52,268 nt of DNA from Verrucomicrobiota bacterium. GTDB lineage: Bacteria > Verrucomicrobiota > Verrucomicrobiia > Opitutales > Opitutaceae. Positions 1 through 8,167 of the stretch are shown piece after piece (positions within the stretch are counted from its first letter, which is position 1; every line of letters starts with the position of its first letter). The stretch spans positions 1-52,268 of the forward strand of contig JAEWBF010000049.1 in NCBI GenBank assembly GCA_023391285.1, given 5' to 3'. The position numbers were made by a program, and so were the translations under genes. The notes under the pieces are model-generated. The model was not told the origin of the DNA and did no database searches. It saw only the letters and a list, made by a program, of their open reading frames with translations.

Positions 1-33
1 GGGTCGGGAGACCCCGCCCTACAAAGGGGGGAG

Positions 34-1701
34 CTAGAGGGATTGGGCGGTGACGAAGCGCGGCTCGATGTCGACGGGGAGGTCGGTCAGGCGATCGAGG
101 GCGCGTTGCACTTCGGGGCGGATCACGACCATACGGTCGAGAAGGGATTTGGCGGCGGCGTAGTCGCCTTGGGCCTGGATCGTGAGGATTTCGCGAGTGA
201 GCGAAACGACCGACGCTTTCAGTTTCTCGAGATCGAAGGCGAAGGTGCCGTCGGCTTTCGCGGTAACGGCGCCGGAATCGAGGTGCCAGTTGAACTGGAG
301 CGCCATGCCCTGCGCGTGAGCGGAGCTGACGCCGAAGCGGAGCGTGCGGAAGGTCGAGGCGAGGAAGGTGGTATACATCGCGCGCTCCTGGGCTTTGTCG
401 ATGACGCCGGCGTCCATGAGGAATTGCAGCGCCCAGAGACCGGAGACGTCGGCTTTCGCTTCTTCGAGACGGCCGTTGAGTTCACGGAGTTCGGAGCGGA
501 CGGTGGTTGGGCGGCCATCGACCTCGATGGTTTGAGGTCCGAGCCCATGCATGAGCTCGTGCATGAGGATGTGGGTGAAAAAGGGATCGAAGGCGACGTG
601 CGGTTGGTCGGCGGCAGCGAGGACGCGTTTCGAGATCGGAACGAGAACGTGGGCGAATTTTGCTTCCTGGGTGTTTTTCAACATCACGCGCTTCGAGCCT
701 TTCTCGGCGACCACGCGTTCGTCGTTGGGGAGATTGAAGGCGGCGGTTTGGACGCTGCGGTTGGCGTCGCCGGAGCTGAAGACGAGATTGACCACGCGGA
801 TCGGCGAGTAGCCGCCGAGCTGTGAGCGGCGGTAGCGCGGGTCGATCGGGAGATTGTTTTCGAGCTCTTGCAGGTGCTCGCTGAAGCGGGCGAGCTTGGC
901 GGTTTCGGCTTGGTCGGTGACGGTGATGAACGCTTCGAAGGCGGCTTTGAAATTGAACCATTCGTCCTCGTAGACCTCGTAGGGCCCGATGGTGGGTTCG
1001 ATGGAGGCGTCGAGCTCCATCCAAGCGACGTCGCTGTCGTAGTAGTCGTTGTTGAGGAAGGCGGCGGCGCGTTTTTCGAGGAAGGCTTTGAGCGTGGGCT
1101 GCGTCGTGGCGGCGGCGGCTTCGCGGAGCAGGCGAGCGGCGTGAACGAGTTCGTTCTGATATTCGAGGTTGTAGGGAACGGCGGTGAGGCGACCTTCGGG
1201 GCCGCGGCGGATGACGGTGAAGAAGCCGGTGGCGGCGGTGCGCTCTTCGCCGGAGAGGGAGTTTAGCCAGGTGTCGACCTCCTCGCGGGTGGCGTCGGCG
1301 GGATAGAAATTGGCGCTTTGAGGTTTGGGGCCAACGCCGGGAAGAAATGGCGTGTCGTGGTCGAGGCGGGACCACGGGCCGGCGTTGAGGCGGAAATAAT
1401 CGAGACGGGCGCGACCGAGCGGGGAAGGATCGCGCACCAAGGCGGCGAGATGGGTCTCGTTGAGCGGCGAGACCTGACGGAGGAAGATCGCGTCGAGGAT
1501 CTTGGCGGCGTCGACCATCCGCGCCAGGGCGGTGCGCTCGTTGTCGGGGAGGTGGGAGAGGTCGGCGGCGATTTCGACGGGCACAAAGCGCGCGTGCATC
1601 TGGCGGAGGCGCTCGATGTCGGGGAGGGATTCGGCCGACGCGAAGGCGGTGCCCTGAACCAAGGCGGCGAGGATGAAAACGGATCGAGACAGAAAACGCA
1701 T
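34..1701 (-). CDS. M49-like zinc metallopeptidase (dipeptidyl-peptidase III-related), exported
   Basis: The 555-residue protein starts with a hydrophobic, signal-peptide-like segment (residues 1-24, ending near Ala-Ser-Ala-Glu), so it is probably exported to the periplasm or outside. A zinc site HELMH is at residues 381-385, followed by GLGP, and a second motif EEAKAD lies at about 413-418. In family M49 the HExxH/HExxGH histidines and the glutamate of EExxAD bind zinc. Here the site is a plain HExxH with short spacing (about 32 residues) to the second motif. That resembles the M49-like domain fused to plant Nudix proteins more than classical dipeptidyl-peptidase III, which is also longer (about 700 residues). 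Family assignment is firm on these motifs; substrate is unknown. It stands alone, convergent with nothing visible at the window edge, and its start is 107 bp from the queA stop. Confidence 0.8.
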   Translation of the reverse strand: MRFLSRSVFILAALVQGTAFASAESLPDIERLRQMHARFVPVEIAADLSHLPDNERTALARMVDAAKILDAIFLRQVSPLNETHLAALVRDPSPLGRARLDYFRLNAGPWSRLDHDTPFLPGVGPKPQSANFYPADATREEVDTWLNSLSGEERTAATGFFTVIRRGPEGRLTAVPYNLEYQNELVHAARLLREAAAATTQPTLKAFLEKRAAAFLNNDYYDSDVAWMELDASIEPTIGPYEVYEDEWFNFKAAFEAFITVTDQAETAKLARFSEHLQELENNLPIDPRYRRSQLGGYSPIRVVNLVFSSGDANRSVQTAAFNLPNDERVVAEKGSKRVMLKNTQEAKFAHVLVPISKRVLAAADQPHVAFDPFFTHILMHELMHGLGPQTIEVDGRPTTVRSELRELNGRLEEAKADVSGLWALQFLMDAGVIDKAQERAMYTTFLASTFRTLRFGVSSAHAQGMALQFNWHLDSGAVTAKADGTFAFDLEKLKASVVSLTREILTIQAQGDYAAAKSLLDRMVVIRPEVQRALDRLTDLPVDIEPRFVTAQSL

Positions 1702-1808
1702 GGCAGATGATTGCTCCGTCGAGGGGTGCGGCGCAACTCACTCCTTGTGGCTCAAGCGCCATGAACTCGCCTCCGCGGGCGGTCCAGCTGCTGCGGTTGA
1801 AAGCGATT

Positions 1809-2903
1809 CTACACGATCAACATCGCGTCGCCGTAACTGAAAAATCGATACTCCTGTGCAATGGCGGCCGCGTAGATTTCGTGCAGCCAGGCGATGCCGT
1901 CCGTGCTGCCCGGTGCAAGAAAAGCGGATACAAGGCAGAGCAGGGTGGAGCGCGGTTGATGAAAGTTCGTAATCAGGGCGTCGACGCCGCGAAATGTGCG
2001 CGGCGGGTAGATGAACAAGCCGGCTTCGGCTTCGCAGGCCTGGTCGTCTGCGAGCGGGGCCGAGTGGCGCGAGAGGAAGTCCTCGATCGTGCGAACGCTT
2101 GTCGTGCCCACGGCAATGCGCCGTCCGCGATCGGAGGCGAACAGCGCGTGTTGAGTGGCGGCGGGCATTTCGTAGCGCTCCCGATGAATGGGATGAGCTT
2201 CGACGGTGTCGGTCGCGATCGGTTGAAACGTGCCGAGTCCGACGTGCAGGGTGATCTCGGCGGTGCGAACGCCCTGCTGTTGCAAGCCTGCGAGCAACTC
2301 CGGCGTGAAATGGAGGCCGGCGGTGGGGGCCGCGACGGCGACGCGGCGGTTGCGGTCGGCGTAAACGGTTTGGTAGCGCTCGAGGTCCGCGGCGCGTTGG
2401 GCGGCATCGGCGGCGGAGGATTTTCTCTCGATGTAAGGCGGAAGCGGCACTTCGCCGAGACGTTGTGCGACGGCGGAAATCGGTTCGTCGTTGGGCGTGA
2501 CGAACCGCACGTGAGCGGCGCCGTCGTCTTCGCGATCGACGATCTCGCCGGTGAAGGCTCCGCCGGGATCAGCGAAGGTGGCACCGATCGGAAGTTTGCG
2601 GCCGGGTTTAACGAGGCAGCGCCAGGTGTGGGGTTCGACGAGCGGGCGAAGAAGAAAACATTCGACCTGTCCTCCGGTGGGACGGCGCGCACGAAGCCGC
2701 GCGGGGAGAACGGCGGCGTTGTTGCGAAAGAGTGTGTCGTTGGCGCGAAGGAATTGGGGAAGATCGGAAAAACGGTGATGGGAGAAAGAGTGCGTGGCGC
2801 GGTCGACGACCAGGAGCCGGGATTGATCACGGCGGGCTGCCGGCGTCTGCGCGACGAGGTGCGGCGGAAGCGAGTAATCGAAAAGCGCGGTGGCGAGCGA
2901 CAC
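1809..2903 (-). CDS. queA: S-adenosylmethionine:tRNA ribosyltransferase-isomerase
   Basis: QueA transfers and isomerises the ribosyl moiety of S-adenosylmethionine onto preQ1-modified tRNA to make epoxyqueuosine in the cytoplasm. The 364-residue product opens with the family's typical FDYSLPPHLVAQTPA and contains RDQSRLLVVDR, the PTAGLHFTPELL motif, HVGLGTFQPI, and a C-terminal ITNFHQPRSTLL and SYGDAMLI; all are QueA hallmarks. Length fits the family (about 340-360). The reading frame stays open far upstream of 2903, but that stretch overlaps the dehydrogenase gene and is arginine-rich shadow sequence. I chose the GTG at 2903 because homology begins right there. No clear Shine-Dalgarno site is visible, so a start a few codons away is possible. 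It follows the sugar-oxidation operon by 173 bp and is probably independent of it. Confidence 0.93.
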   Translation of the reverse strand: MSLATALFDYSLPPHLVAQTPAARRDQSRLLVVDRATHSFSHHRFSDLPQFLRANDTLFRNNAAVLPARLRARRPTGGQVECFLLRPLVEPHTWRCLVKPGRKLPIGATFADPGGAFTGEIVDREDDGAAHVRFVTPNDEPISAVAQRLGEVPLPPYIERKSSAADAAQRAADLERYQTVYADRNRRVAVAAPTAGLHFTPELLAGLQQQGVRTAEITLHVGLGTFQPIATDTVEAHPIHRERYEMPAATQHALFASDRGRRIAVGTTSVRTIEDFLSRHSAPLADDQACEAEAGLFIYPPRTFRGVDALITNFHQPRSTLLCLVSAFLAPGSTDGIAWLHEIYAAAIAQEYRFFSYGDAMLIV

Positions 2904-3076
2904 GGTAGAAGGGAAGGTAAAACGTCGAACACAGCAGTCGAGCGAGCCGCGGATTTGAAGCGCGCGCGACAACCTGGCGAGTTTGTTCCGCTTCGACGAG
3001 CGATCGCGGGTGCCGCGCGGGCGCGGAAATGTCTCGGAAGGAGAATCTTCGCTCTGCTCCGCCGATGAGGCTGGTT

Positions 3077-4105
3077 TCAGACGGTGATCATTGCCTTCAA
3101 CACGCCGGCGTTGGGGTCGGTCCACGTGGCGAATTCGTTCGGCACTTCGCGGATCGTTGCGCGGTGAGTGATCCAAGGCGTGGTGTCGACGCGGCCGGAT
3201 TCGACCAAGGAGATGATGCGCCCGAAGTCCTCGGGACGGGCGTTGCGGCTGGCGAGTAGGGTGAGCTCGCGGCGGTGAAAGTTGGGATCGTTGAAAGTGA
3301 CGTCGCCGGTGAACAACCCCACGAAAACGAGACGACCGCCGTGCGCGGGATAGTTGAACGAGGCGGCCATCGAAGCGGGGTTGCCGGTGGCATCGAACAC
3401 AGCGGTCGGCAGATCGCCGTTGGTCAGTTCGGCGAGGCGGGCAGCGACGTCGGGAAACGTTTTGGTGTCGATCGTGGCGTCGGCGGGAAGTCCGAGGCGG
3501 TCCCGACAGAAGGCGAGCCGTTGGGCGTTGAGATCGATAGCGAGCACGCGGGCGCCGGCGGCGAGCGCGAATTGGATCACGGCGAGTCCGATGGGACCGG
3601 TGCCGAGCACGGCGACGGTTTCGCCAGTGGTGAGTGAGGCGCGTTCGACGGCGTGGGCGCCGATGCCGAGGGTTTCGACGAGTGCGAGTTGGTCGAACGA
3701 AAGCGTGCGCGAAACGTGGAGCTTGGCCGCGGGCACGATGAAGGTTTCGCGCAGACCGCCGTCGACGTGCACGCCGAGCACCTTCAGGTGGCGGCAGCAG
3801 TTGGGTTTGCCGCGCCGGCAAGCGATGCAGCGGCCGCAATTCAAATACGGTTCGACGGCGCAACGATCTCCGACGGCGAGACCGGACACTTCGGGGCCGA
3901 TGGCGAGCACCTCGACGCCAAGTTCGTGGCCGAGGATGCGCGGGTAGGTGAAAAACGGTTGGCGGCCGCGAAAGGCATGCAGGTCGGTGCCGCAGACACC
4001 GACGCGATGCACGCGCACGAGCGCCTCGCCTGCACTCGGCGGCGGGGCGGCGGGGATCTCGACGTTTTGCAGGCGGCCGGGTTCGACGAGGAGAACGCTA
4101 TTCAT
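3077..4105 (-). CDS. Zinc-dependent medium-chain dehydrogenase, LgoD-like (L-galactonate 5-dehydrogenase type)
   Basis: This 342-residue medium-chain dehydrogenase has the catalytic-zinc start VGVCGTDLHAF, a GHE motif, a structural-zinc cysteine cluster (CGRCIACRRGKPNCC, about residues 90-105), and a Rossmann motif VLGTGPIGLAV. The stretches QPFFTYPRILGHE, VLGVHVDGG and VFVGLFTGDVTFNDPNFH followed by SRNARPEDF closely resemble E. coli LgoD (YjjN) as I remember it. LgoD oxidises L-galactonate to D-tagaturonate with NAD. Its start overlaps the stop of the aldo/keto reductase by 4 bp (ATGA), so the two are translationally coupled. It is the last gene of a three-gene operon, and the partners supply the steps that would make its substrate. 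A related sugar-acid or polyol substrate remains possible, since this family is promiscuous. Confidence 0.85.
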   Translation of the reverse strand: MNSVLLVEPGRLQNVEIPAAPPPSAGEALVRVHRVGVCGTDLHAFRGRQPFFTYPRILGHELGVEVLAIGPEVSGLAVGDRCAVEPYLNCGRCIACRRGKPNCCRHLKVLGVHVDGGLRETFIVPAAKLHVSRTLSFDQLALVETLGIGAHAVERASLTTGETVAVLGTGPIGLAVIQFALAAGARVLAIDLNAQRLAFCRDRLGLPADATIDTKTFPDVAARLAELTNGDLPTAVFDATGNPASMAASFNYPAHGGRLVFVGLFTGDVTFNDPNFHRRELTLLASRNARPEDFGRIISLVESGRVDTTPWITHRATIREVPNEFATWTDPNAGVLKAMITV

Positions 4106-5070
4106 GGAAGGGGCGCTGACGGGATGATGGGGTCGCGGTTTTCCGGGCGGCCGCGGGTGAAGTTGTGATTGTGGATCGGGCGGAGACGTTCGAGCACCTC
4201 GGCCATGAGCTCGTGGTCGACGGGCTCGTTAGCGTAGGCGATGTTGCGGCGGATGTTTTCGGGATTGGCGCTGCCGACGAGGGTTGTGGCGATGCCGGGG
4301 TGCGAGACGGCGAACTGGATCGCGAGCTTCACGATGTCGCCGCCGCGTTGCTGACAGTGTTCCACGGCGCGACGCGCGCCGGCGACCAAGGCGGGCGGCG
4401 CGGGATGCCAAGCGGGCACGCCCCGCGGCGTCAGTAGGCCCATGCCGGTCGGCGAAGCGTTGATGACACCGACGCCTTTGCGGGCGAAGTAAGGCAGCAA
4501 TGGAGCAAGCGAGGAGTCGTTGAGCGTGTAGCGACAGAACGAAAGCACTGTCTCGACGTGGCCGTCCGGCACGCGGTCGAGCACGGCGGAGAAGATTTTC
4601 AAGGGCAGGCCGGTGATGCCGATGTGGCCGATGCGGCCGGCGCGTTTGAGCGTGAGGAGCGCGGGGATCGTTTCGTCCACAATTTGATCGATCGAGGCGA
4701 ATTCGATGTCGTGGCATTGGAGAAGGTCGATGTAGTCGACCCCGAGGCGCGCACAACTTTCGTCGAGGCTGCGGGTCACGCGAGCCGAGGAAAAGTCGAA
4801 CTCGCCTTCGCCATACTGGCCGATCTTGGTGGCGAGATAGTAGCGGTCGCGCGAGATCTCGCGGAGCGCCCGGCCCAACACCGTCTCGGCGCGCGTGGCG
4901 CCGTAGTAGGGCGAGACGTCGATGAAGTTGATGCCGAGGTCCAAGGCGGTATGCACCGTTCGGATACTCTCGGTGTCGTCGGTGGCGCGGAAAACTCCCC
5001 CAAGCGAGGACGCGCCGAAGCTGAGAATGGAAACATCGAGGCCGGTCTGGCCGAGAGGGCGACGTTGCAT
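4102..5070 (-). CDS. Aldo/keto reductase, L-galactose/L-fucose dehydrogenase type
   Basis: The 322-residue protein begins MQRRPLGQTGLDVSILSFGA, the usual aldo/keto reductase start. It contains the DVSPYYGATRAETVLGRAL stretch with the catalytic Tyr, YLATKIGQYG with the catalytic Lys, and LLQCHDIEF with the catalytic His. These segments are typical of the L-galactose dehydrogenase / D-threo-aldose 1-dehydrogenase branch, which oxidises the anomeric carbon of L-galactose or L-fucose to a lactone with NAD(P). The ATG at 5070 was preferred over longer upstream options because homology starts there and it lies 5 bp after the amidohydrolase stop. The gene is in the middle of an operon with a COG3618 lactonase upstream and a LgoD-like dehydrogenase downstream, which supports the sugar-oxidation role. 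Exact sugar is inferred. Confidence 0.88.
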   Translation of the reverse strand: MQRRPLGQTGLDVSILSFGASSLGGVFRATDDTESIRTVHTALDLGINFIDVSPYYGATRAETVLGRALREISRDRYYLATKIGQYGEGEFDFSSARVTRSLDESCARLGVDYIDLLQCHDIEFASIDQIVDETIPALLTLKRAGRIGHIGITGLPLKIFSAVLDRVPDGHVETVLSFCRYTLNDSSLAPLLPYFARKGVGVINASPTGMGLLTPRGVPAWHPAPPALVAGARRAVEHCQQRGGDIVKLAIQFAVSHPGIATTLVGSANPENIRRNIAYANEPVDHELMAEVLERLRPIHNHNFTRGRPENRDPIIPSAPLP

Positions 5071-5075
5071 GGCGA

Positions 5076-5912
5076 TTACGGAGCGAGCTGATAAAAGGCG
5101 GTGGCGGAGCCGCCCATGATGGCGTCGCGTTCGGCGGGCGAGAGCGGTTGCACGAGGCTCTCGACGGCGGAAACCCAGCGCGCGTAGTCGGCGGCGACGA
5201 GGCACACCGGCCAGTCGGAGCCGAACATCAGCCGTTGGGCGCTGAAAGCGTCGAGCACGGTTTCGAAGTAGGGGCGGATTTGCTCGACGCTCCATTGCCA
5301 GCGCGGCGCTTCGGTGACTACGCCCGAGAACTTGCAGAAAACATTTGGGCGACGGGCTAGCTCACGCATCTGCGCGCGCCATTCGGGTTGGGGAACTCCG
5401 TCGATCACCGGCTTCGCGATGTGGTCCACGACCACGCGGAGATCCGGGTGTTGATCGATCCACGCGAGAGCAGCGGGAAGCTGCCGCGCATAGACGAGAA
5501 GATCGTAGGACAAGCTCCTTCGCGCGACCTCGAGCAGGGCGGCGTTGAAGCCGCTGTTGGAAAAATAGGCATCGGGTTCGGCCTGGAGCACGTGACGCAC
5601 GCCTTTGAGGCGCGTTTGCCCGTGATAACAATCGAGCATGCGACCGATGTTCGCGCCCTCCTGCGCGAGCGGGAGCCAACCCACGACGCCTTTGACGCGA
5701 GGAGAGGAACCCGCGAGGCTGAGGAGCCAGTCGGTTTCGTCGAGCGATTGTCGCGCCTGCACGACGACGGAGCCGTCCAGCTGTGCCGCGGCGAGGGCCG
5801 GAGTGAGATCCGCGGGAAGAAAGTCCCGGCGGATGGCGCGCATGGAGTCGTCGATCCAGGAATATTCCCTGGGCGAGTAGCGCCAGAAATGCTGATGGGC
5901 GTCGATGCGCAT
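5076..5912 (-). CDS. COG3618 amidohydrolase, predicted L-fucono/L-galactono-lactonase
   Basis: The 278-residue protein is an amidohydrolase-2 family TIM barrel. Visible metal- and substrate-site motifs are DAHQHFW at the N-terminus, KGVRHVLQ near residue 103, VVDHIAKP near residue 160, and FGSDWPVC near residue 238. This set is characteristic of COG3618, which includes L-fuconolactonases and L-galactonolactonases that hydrolyse sugar lactones to aldonates. It is the first gene of the operon: the aldo/keto reductase starts 5 bp after its stop. The dehydrogenase product (a lactone) would be its substrate and the aldonate would feed the LgoD-like enzyme. The regulator gene is divergent across a roughly 110-bp promoter region. 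Other lactones, such as 4-sulfomuconolactone-type substrates, are known in COG3618, but the neighbours favour a sugar lactone. Confidence 0.87.
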   Translation of the reverse strand: MRIDAHQHFWRYSPREYSWIDDSMRAIRRDFLPADLTPALAAAQLDGSVVVQARQSLDETDWLLSLAGSSPRVKGVVGWLPLAQEGANIGRMLDCYHGQTRLKGVRHVLQAEPDAYFSNSGFNAALLEVARRSLSYDLLVYARQLPAALAWIDQHPDLRVVVDHIAKPVIDGVPQPEWRAQMRELARRPNVFCKFSGVVTEAPRWQWSVEQIRPYFETVLDAFSAQRLMFGSDWPVCLVAADYARWVSAVESLVQPLSPAERDAIMGGSATAFYQLAP

Positions 5913-5980
5913 GGGACCTTCAGCTTAGCGGAGGGAACGGAGGGAGTGAATGCACGTTCTTGCCTGGCGCATGACGATAA

Positions 5981-6009
5981 TTGACCGATTGATTACAGAG
6001 TCGGATAAG
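5981..6009 (+). promoter_or_regulatory. Candidate sigma-70 promoter of the araC-type gene
   Basis: TTGACC (5981-5986) is followed after 17 bases by GATAAG (6004-6009), a good match in sequence and spacing to a -35/-10 pair. Transcription would begin near 6016, just before the ATG at 6024. It lies in the divergent region shared with the sugar-oxidation operon, so a regulator bound here could affect both directions. Confidence 0.5.
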
Positions 6010-6023
6010 GCTTGAGTGCCAGG

Positions 6024-6929
6024 ATGCCCCGTTCTGCCCGTGCGTTGCCGGCGTTCATGTCCAAGCAGGTCGCGGCGGCGCGCCGCTTCTATTTCGAGCC
6101 TCCGAGGAAGCAACCGGACCGATTGGCGGTGGTGTGCGGCGGGTGGGAACGGTCGGACCGGGACTATGCGATCGCGAGGCCGGGGTTTCGGTATTTCGGA
6201 ATCGAATTCGTAGCAGGAGGACGGGGAAATTTGAAGATAAGCGGCCGGGAATACCCGCTCAGTCGCGGCGTGGTGTTCGCTTACGGACCGGGGGTGGAGC
6301 ACGAAATCACGACCGACTCGACGGACCGGCTCTCGAAGTATTTCGTGGATTTCTCGGGGGCAGGTGCGGCTGCGGCGATGAAGGCGGCCGGGATCGGGCC
6401 GGGCGTCTGCGTGACGGTTGCGAGCGCCGATGACGTTGAGACAGCCTTCGAACATCTGCTCGCGGCGGGGCGTCGGGGAACGTCGACGGCAGCACGCATC
6501 GCTGCGCTGCAGGCCGAGATCCTGTTGTGCGTGATCACGGACGTGCGCCTCACGCGCGGCACGCGATCCGCGCAGGCGCGCCAAACGTTTCTCCGTTGCC
6601 GGACTTTGATCGAGGAGCAGTTCGCCACGCTGCGAACGGCTGAGGAAGTGGCGGCTGCATGCGGGGTGGCGCCGGCATATCTGAGCCGGTTATTCCGGCG
6701 CTTCGCACGTCAGCCTGCCTATCAATTTTTGATTCGAATGAAGATGAACGAGGCTGCGGCGATCCTGCGCCGCCAGGCGCTGAATGTGAGCGAAACGGCA
6801 GAGACGCTCGGGATGGATCCGTTTCATTTCTCTCGCGTGTTCAAGCGGGTGCACGGGCGATCGCCGGTGTCGTTTCTCAATGGAAGCTTGGAGGAGGGAG
6901 AGGCCGCCAGAGGAGACATTTCGGAGTGA
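6024..6929 (+). CDS. AraC-family transcriptional regulator
   Basis: The 301-residue protein has an N-terminal cupin-like ligand-binding region (about residues 20-170, with PGVEHEITTDS typical of a sugar-sensing AraC cupin). The C-terminus carries a double helix-turn-helix: LRTAEEVAAACGVAPAYLSR for the first and VSETAETLGMDPFHFSRVFK for the second, ending in the family's GRSPVSF. It is transcribed away from the sugar-oxidation operon across about 110 bp, the classic layout of a substrate-responsive activator beside its target. I used the ATG at 6024: a TTG at 6012 lies upstream of the expected transcription start, and a further ATG at 6057 is also possible. Which sugar it senses is inferred only from the neighbouring genes. 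Confidence 0.88.
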   Translation: MPRSARALPAFMSKQVAAARRFYFEPPRKQPDRLAVVCGGWERSDRDYAIARPGFRYFGIEFVAGGRGNLKISGREYPLSRGVVFAYGPGVEHEITTDSTDRLSKYFVDFSGAGAAAAMKAAGIGPGVCVTVASADDVETAFEHLLAAGRRGTSTAARIAALQAEILLCVITDVRLTRGTRSAQARQTFLRCRTLIEEQFATLRTAEEVAAACGVAPAYLSRLFRRFARQPAYQFLIRMKMNEAAAILRRQALNVSETAETLGMDPFHFSRVFKRVHGRSPVSFLNGSLEEGEAARGDISE

Positions 6930-7134
6930 TCTCACAAACTGGGTCCGAGAAAGGTCGGGTTTCGATTTCAATGGTCGGCGAAATTGCTTGTCACCCTGTT
7001 TGACCGACGCGTAATACCGGCCACTCGTCTTTGGACGGGGCCGGTTCTTTGTGATGCCATGAGCACAGCCTTTCGAGCATCCGCTCGAGGTGAGGTGGTT
7101 CACGGACGTATATCTCTCTTACGGAGAAATTTTT

Positions 7135-7210
7135 GCCGAGCTAGCTCAGTTGGTAGAGCAACGCTTTCGTAAAGCGTGGGTCGTCGGTTCGAGTCCGATG
7201 CTCGGCTCCA
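7135..7210 (+). tRNA. tRNA-Thr (anticodon CGT)
   Basis: A complete 76-nt cloverleaf is visible. The acceptor GCCGAGC pairs with GCTCGGC, the D arm is GCTC/GAGC, and the anticodon stem ACGCT/AGCGT encloses the loop TTCGTAA with anticodon CGT at 7168-7170. The T arm carries GTTCGAGTC, and the 3' CCA is encoded. A terminator hairpin follows. Confidence 0.97.
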
Positions 7211-7215
7211 TTTAG

Positions 7216-7248
7216 AACCCCGCGCGGCTTTGGCTGCGTGGGGTTTTT
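7216..7248 (+). terminator. Rho-independent terminator after tRNA-Thr
   Basis: A 10-bp stem (7216-7225 with 7236-7245, one G-T wobble) is followed by a short T run. It sits 5 bases past the tRNA CCA end and just beyond the stop of the opposing Lon-domain gene. Confidence 0.75.
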
Positions 7249-7252
7249 GATT

Positions 7253-7936
7253 TTAGTTTTCTGTGATCCGTTCGTCCGGGAGGCGGCCTTGGAGCTTTTT
7301 TTGGAGTTTGAGAGCGTCGATTTCGCTGCGGAGTTGAGCGCTGAAAAGCGCGAGGCGGGCGTGGATGTCGAGGGTCTCGAGCAGCTTCTGCTTGAAGGGT
7401 TGATCGTCGCAAAGGCTGAAGGCGGCGAGATCGACGAAGGTTTCCGGGTCTTCGACGGTTCGCAGGAAGTTGGTGATTTCCGGCTGGAGCGTGCCGCCGA
7501 GTTTCTGCTTGAGCGTGATGAGGCGGGCGAGTTCGGAGCGGAGGCGGAGGTTGTCGTCGGGTGCGCCGCCGTCCTGGCTAAGAAGTGCGCGGGCGCGAAC
7601 GCGGCGGTAGGGATCGTTCGAGACGATTTCGAGAAGCTCGACGCGGCAGAGGCCTTGTAGGAGGAGGTTCGACGTGTCGTCGGGGTTTTTTTGGCAGGCA
7701 CGGACGATTCCTACGCTCGCAATGCGATGGGGTGGTTCGACCTGGTCGGATTGACCGAGAAGTTTTTCGTTCAGACCGGCGACGGCGAAGAGACGGTTCG
7801 TGGCGAGAACATCCTTCAGCATCTGCCGATAGCGCGGCTCGAAGATGTGCAACGGCATGAGCGCTTGGGGGAAGAACGTGACATTCGGGAGCGTCATCAC
7901 CGGCAGCTCTTCGGGAAGGAGGATCTCCAATTCCAT
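7253..7936 (-). CDS. LON peptidase substrate-binding-domain protein
   Basis: The 227-residue protein begins MELEILLPEELPVMTLPNVT and continues FFPQALMPLHIFEPRYRQML, the signature of the Lon N-terminal (PUA-like) substrate-binding domain. The sequence DTSNLLLQGLCRVELLEI is the other conserved block. No ATPase or protease domain follows, so this is one of the stand-alone Lon-N proteins, whose biochemical role is not settled. The ATG at 7936 was chosen over an open frame reaching 8032 because the domain begins there and the extension is arginine-rich. It is divergent from dnaK across about 230 bp. A function in protein quality control would suit that position but is only inferred. Confidence 0.87.
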   Translation of the reverse strand: MELEILLPEELPVMTLPNVTFFPQALMPLHIFEPRYRQMLKDVLATNRLFAVAGLNEKLLGQSDQVEPPHRIASVGIVRACQKNPDDTSNLLLQGLCRVELLEIVSNDPYRRVRARALLSQDGGAPDDNLRLRSELARLITLKQKLGGTLQPEITNFLRTVEDPETFVDLAAFSLCDDQPFKQKLLETLDIHARLALFSAQLRSEIDALKLQKKLQGRLPDERITEN

Positions 7937-8167
7937 GGGGCGAGAGATTACGGCCCGTGAGCGGAAATACAACCGGCGGAAGATGAGCGTCCGTGTCACA
8001 TGTGGCTCAGAGGTTTCAGAGCGTTGAGACAATGTGAGTCAGCGTGACGCGGGTTTGGCCGTTGCCAGGACGGGCCGTAAGAGAGGAATCAGATTTTTAG
8101 ATATTGTTAATGTGATACTTGCGAGATGAACCGCCACGCCAGCACATGCCCTGCTAACGGAGCGGGT

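Noticed and set aside
2904..3863. Long N-terminal extension of queA
   Set aside because: It overlaps the dehydrogenase gene and is arginine-rich; QueA homology begins at the GTG at 2903.
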